From: Deferribacter abyssi
GTDB lineage: Bacteria > Chrysiogenota > Deferribacteres > Deferribacterales > Deferribacteraceae
DNA: 64,000 nucleotides
Direction of reading: 5' to 3'
Assembly: GCF_049472655.1 (NCBI RefSeq)
Contig: NZ_JAQNCS010000008.1
Location: 44,941 to 108,940, forward strand
A program made the position numbers and the translations under genes. The notes beneath the pieces are model-generated. The model was not told where the DNA came from, did no database searches, and worked only from the letters and a program-made list of their open reading frames with translations. Positions within the stretch are counted from its first letter, which is position 1. The number at the start of each line of letters is the position of its first letter. Positions 60,549 to 64,000 of this stretch are shown piece after piece.

Positions 60549-63500
60549 TTAAATATTCTCCATTTTTACAGATAGAACTTTTGAAACCCCAGGCTCTTCC
60601 ATTGTTATTCCATAAAGAGAATCAGCATCGCTCATTGTTTTTTGATTATGAGTTATAATGACAAACTGAGTATCTTTTGATAATTTTCTTACAATCTTTA
60701 AAAACCTACCTATATTTGTCTCATCAAGTGGAGCGTCTACTTCATCAAGAAAACAAAACGGCGTAGGTTTATATAAAAACATGGCAAAAAGAAGTGTGCA
60801 GGCAGTCATAGCTTTTTCTCCACCAGATAATAAATTCATGTTTGTCAATTTTTTGCCTGGTGGTTGAACAAAAATTTCAACACCCGTTTCAAGAATATTT
60901 TCCGGCTGAGTTAATTTCAATTCAGCTTTACCATCACCAAAAAGGATTTTAAACACATCCTGAAAATTTTGGCGTACTTGTTCAAAAGTGGTTTTAAATC
61001 TATTTACAGTAGTCTCATCAATTTCATTGATCAAATTTTGAATACTCTCAATAGATTTTTCAAGATCTTCTTTTTGCTTACTCAAAAACTCATAACGCTC
61101 AACTAATGATTTGTATTCATCCTCTGCTGCCATATTTAATGGCCCCAAATTTTCAACTTCTTCTTTTAATTGATTATATTCATCCCTGTTCTTTTTTAAG
61201 CTAAAATTATCATTAATAAATTTCTTAAACTCTGCTTCAATATTAGCCTCAAAGCTATTATAAAATTGATCTCTTATATTTGACAATTTACTCTGTAAAC
61301 CGGCAAGTTTGATTTCGATATCGTATACTTCTCTTTCAATTGTCTCAATCTCTCCCCTCTTTTTAGCAATTAATGTCTCGCTTACATTAACATTTTGATC
61401 CAAATCATTAATTTCAGCTTCCAATATATTTTTTTGTATTAAAATATTATGTTTTTCTTTTTCCAACAGTAATTTTTTCTCCATTTTCTCTTTCAAGCTC
61501 TCTTCCCAGTTTGTAATATCTACAGTCAAAAGTTTTTTTAATCGTTCCTGCTTTGTTTTAATCTGATTCAACGTTGTATTTAATTCTTTTTCAAAATGAC
61601 GTAATTCCCTGTTTAAAGAGTTATAAGATTCATCTAAGCCTCTTTTCTCTACAAGTAAATCTGTTAACTCATTTTTTTCTAAATCAATTTTCTCTTCATA
61701 AAACTCTAGCTCACCTTCAATGTCATCTTTATGATTCTCAATATCTCTTAATCTTTCAGCTTTTGCCTCAATATCACTCTTTAACTCTAAAATCTCTTTC
61801 TCTGCAGCATCAATGGAGTTTTGCAAAATTTCCTTTTCTTTTTCAACTACCTCAATAGACTTCTCTGCTTTTTCTATATATTTTTTAACATTTAAGAGTT
61901 CTGCAGATTTTCTTTCATATACCAAGCTTTTTTCATTAATAATTTTAGTAAACTTCTCTTGTTCAAGCTTTAGAGTCTCAAGTTTTCTCTGTTTCTCTTC
62001 TAAATCTTTACCCATAGTATAAACAGCAGTACTGACCTGCTTTATTTCATTTTCAACCTGAAAAATCCTATCTCTAATTTCCTTAATCATTATAGATTTA
62101 TCATCTCTACCCATTTTCCTGTATATCTTATTAACACATATAAGAGACTCACTAATTTTCTGAGAATTCAGACCTATAATATTCTTCTCAATTTCCTCCA
62201 ACATTGAAATAAACGTAAATCTAATTCCATTTTGCATCTTCTCAATAAGCTCAAACACGTTATCCTTATCCTCATCAGCAAAAACTACTATATCACCAAA
62301 CTCAAGTTTAACATCATCATCCATTAGTTTAATAAAATCTGTAATATAACCTTTCTGAATCTTCTTAAGATGAGAACTTACTTTATCTTGCCCAAAAGTA
62401 TATTTGTCTAATTGTGACGTTAGAATCTTCAGTTCTTTTTCAAGTGATTTTTTCAAAATCGTCTTTTCTTTTATCTTATCACTAAGTTGATTAATATCTT
62501 CCTCAACAACAAATAATTCATTTTGAATCAACCCCAATTTTTCCTCAAATATATTTTTGTCTTCTTTAATATCATAAAGTTGTTTTTCAAGAAAGTTTAT
62601 TCTTTCCTTATTTTTATTCAGCTCTTCTAGTAATCCAGAAAACTCCGTATCCTTCCCTTTTATTTGACGTTTTGCAGAATCAATCTCAGCCTCAAGCTTA
62701 ATTATTTGATTCCTTTTTTCGGTAATTGCATCATTCAAATCCAAAAACTGGCTATCAAACTCATCCAGTTCATCTTTTAATGTTTCTATTTTTAATTTAA
62801 ATTCTTCAATAACCTCTTCTTTCTCCTTAATCTGAAAAGAAAGTTGTTTACGGCTTTTTTCTATATCATCAACTTGTTTTAAAATATCATTTTTCTTGTA
62901 ACTTAGCTCTTTTAGTCGCTCCTCACCCTCTTGAATCTCCCGTTTTAGCCCCTCTTTCCTTTTGCTAGCACCTTCAATATTGTTCTTTAAAATGGCAATA
63001 TCATTATCTACTTTCGAAGCACTGTTATTCAATTCAATAATTGTCTCTGTAACCTTAGAATAGGATTCTCTTTTTTCTGCCAACAAACTCTTATTAACTT
63101 TCAGTTCACTTTCCAAAATACGCAATTCATTTTTCTTTGTACTCAAACTAACTTTTATATCATTTAAGTCATTTAGTAGTTTTGTATAGTTAGATTTAAC
63201 CTTAATAAAATTGTTTGATAAATATTCTTTTTCTAAAAAATCCAGCCTCTGTTTTATTTCTCTGTATCTTTCCAGTTTTTTAACCTGTATTTCCAAAATA
63301 TTTTTATTTTTTTCTACTTCACTAAGAATATCAGCAAGACGAAGCAAATTCTCTCTTGTATGAGAGAGCCTGTTTAAAGCCTCCTTTTTTCTTTCCTTAA
63401 ATTTTGTCACTCCTGCTACTTCATCAAAAAATAATCGCAACTCTTCAGGCGATGCTTGAATTATTTTTTCCACTCTCCCCTGTTCAATAATTGATATGCT

Positions 63501-63917
63501 CCTTGCTCCAATCCCAGTATCATAAAAAAGCTCCTTAATATCTTTTAACCTACATTTCCTGCCATTAATGAGATATTCACGTTCACCTGTTCTATAAAAT
63601 TTCCTTGAGATTGATATTTCTGATAGTGTACCCCACTTCTCAGTTATCTCCTCAGAGACATCAGAAATAACCAAAGTTACTTCACAAAAACCTGCTGGTT
63701 TCCTATTTTCACTACCCGCAAAAATGACATCTTCCATATTATTGCCACGTAACTCCTTAGGGCTCTGCTCGCCAAAAACCCACCTAATAGCATCCAATAT
63801 ATTACTTTTACCACTACCATTAGGACCTACTACACACGTAATACCTTCTGGAAAATCAATAACTGTTTTATCTACGAAAGATTTAAATCCATTTAATATC
63901 AACCTTTTAAACTTCAT
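60549..63917 (-). CDS. smc: Smc chromosome condensation ATPase
   Basis: Smc organises the chromosome with ScpAB. The 1122-residue chain has the N-terminal head (GPNGSGKSNILDAIRWVFGEQSPK), long coiled coils, and the C-terminal head (LLSGGEKAMTACTLLFA, then FCFLDEVDAPLDETN). The hinge is odd: about residues 505-590 (GYITDFIKLMDDDVKLEFG, DIVVFADEDKDN, RFTFISM) look like only the first half of the usual 170-200 residue hinge, and coiled coil resumes at once. The total length is about 60 residues short of common Smc. AGGTGAGGG precedes the ATG. Confidence 0.94.
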   Translation of the reverse strand: MKFKRLILNGFKSFVDKTVIDFPEGITCVVGPNGSGKSNILDAIRWVFGEQSPKELRGNNMEDVIFAGSENRKPAGFCEVTLVISDVSEEITEKWGTLSEISISRKFYRTGEREYLINGRKCRLKDIKELFYDTGIGARSISIIEQGRVEKIIQASPEELRLFFDEVAGVTKFKERKKEALNRLSHTRENLLRLADILSEVEKNKNILEIQVKKLERYREIKQRLDFLEKEYLSNNFIKVKSNYTKLLNDLNDIKVSLSTKKNELRILESELKVNKSLLAEKRESYSKVTETIIELNNSASKVDNDIAILKNNIEGASKRKEGLKREIQEGEERLKELSYKKNDILKQVDDIEKSRKQLSFQIKEKEEVIEEFKLKIETLKDELDEFDSQFLDLNDAITEKRNQIIKLEAEIDSAKRQIKGKDTEFSGLLEELNKNKERINFLEKQLYDIKEDKNIFEEKLGLIQNELFVVEEDINQLSDKIKEKTILKKSLEKELKILTSQLDKYTFGQDKVSSHLKKIQKGYITDFIKLMDDDVKLEFGDIVVFADEDKDNVFELIEKMQNGIRFTFISMLEEIEKNIIGLNSQKISESLICVNKIYRKMGRDDKSIMIKEIRDRIFQVENEIKQVSTAVYTMGKDLEEKQRKLETLKLEQEKFTKIINEKSLVYERKSAELLNVKKYIEKAEKSIEVVEKEKEILQNSIDAAEKEILELKSDIEAKAERLRDIENHKDDIEGELEFYEEKIDLEKNELTDLLVEKRGLDESYNSLNRELRHFEKELNTTLNQIKTKQERLKKLLTVDITNWEESLKEKMEKKLLLEKEKHNILIQKNILEAEINDLDQNVNVSETLIAKKRGEIETIEREVYDIEIKLAGLQSKLSNIRDQFYNSFEANIEAEFKKFINDNFSLKKNRDEYNQLKEEVENLGPLNMAAEDEYKSLVERYEFLSKQKEDLEKSIESIQNLINEIDETTVNRFKTTFEQVRQNFQDVFKILFGDGKAELKLTQPENILETGVEIFVQPPGKKLTNMNLLSGGEKAMTACTLLFAMFLYKPTPFCFLDEVDAPLDETNIGRFLKIVRKLSKDTQFVIITHNQKTMSDADSLYGITMEEPGVSKVLSVKMENI

Positions 63918-64000
63918 CCCTCACCTAATTTCTGTTAAATTAAACTTAAAATATACCCAAAATTTCTCAACTTTTCCAGAAATTTTTCTAGGATGTTAAT

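Noticed and set aside
1..64000. CRISPR array, insertion sequence with transposase, prophage or rRNA
   Set aside because: No regularly spaced direct repeats, transposase or phage genes, or rRNA-like sequence were found on reading through. The only mobile-like item is the palindrome at 25024-25224.

Overview
This window is a strongly A+T-rich bacterial chromosome segment with tightly packed genes, many 4-26 bp overlaps and good Shine-Dalgarno sites. The gene set suggests an anaerobic or microaerophilic, motile, Gram-negative-type bacterium: formate dehydrogenase with cytochrome b, Tat signals, NtrC-type regulator, PBP1a, an rpoZ/gmk/yicC/coaBC/type-4 UDG cluster, and a 2-hydroxyacyl-CoA dehydratase-type protein with its activase. 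My best guess is the Deferribacteres (Deferribacter or Flexistipes-like), but this rests on gene content and was not tested by any search.

Layout. 1-220: C-terminus of a ParA/Soj ATPase. 317-10891 (+): a chemosensory operon behind a likely sigma-28 promoter: soluble double-tip receptor, triple-CheW protein, CheB, STAS protein, CheY, HEAT-repeat protein, frameshifted CheR, second CheY, large CheA. 10956-13580 (-): diverged receptor-like coiled coil with a CheZ-like motif, a lone receiver, and an ATPase-domain kinase-like protein. 13753-18413 (+): CheD-HDOD fusion, intact second CheR, hybrid histidine kinase. 18539-18889 (-): a convergent lone Hpt protein. These parts could form one cytoplasmic sensory array coupled to a phosphorelay.

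19120-24950 (-): DUF169 protein, CBS protein, an acetyl-CoA-synthetase-like protein with damaged catalytic motifs, endonuclease V, YjbQ and SerA. 24951-25270: intergenic, holding a 200-bp imperfect palindrome. 25271-29871: thioesterase (+), then a minus-strand run rtcB, unknown 99-aa gene, HgdB-like protein, activase, membrane protein. 29979-33468 (-): type-4 UDG, coaBC, rpoZ, gmk, yicC. 33563-35133 (+): slipin, QueH, DUF2905. 35136-35614 (-): cspA with promoter and terminator, tRNA-Thr(CGT).

35620-44570 (-): uvrB, a small possibly broken HMA-like gene, PBP1a, NtrB-like kinase, NtrC-like regulator, RNase R. 44672-53197 (-): a six-cluster Fe-S protein, TorD-type chaperone, Tat mini-protein, FdhA (Cys form), FdhB and FdnI from an apparently near-leaderless promoter, followed by mobA and fdhD for the molybdenum cofactor. 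53319-57330 (-): ROK kinase, FecR-TPR protein, CHASE2 adenylate cyclase. 57497-63917 (-): Smc (with an apparently half-sized hinge), FtsY, a possible ParB-like protein, and a spore-photoproduct-lyase-like radical SAM protein.

No CRISPR array, transposase, rRNA or prophage was seen. The most unusual content is the chemosensory region.
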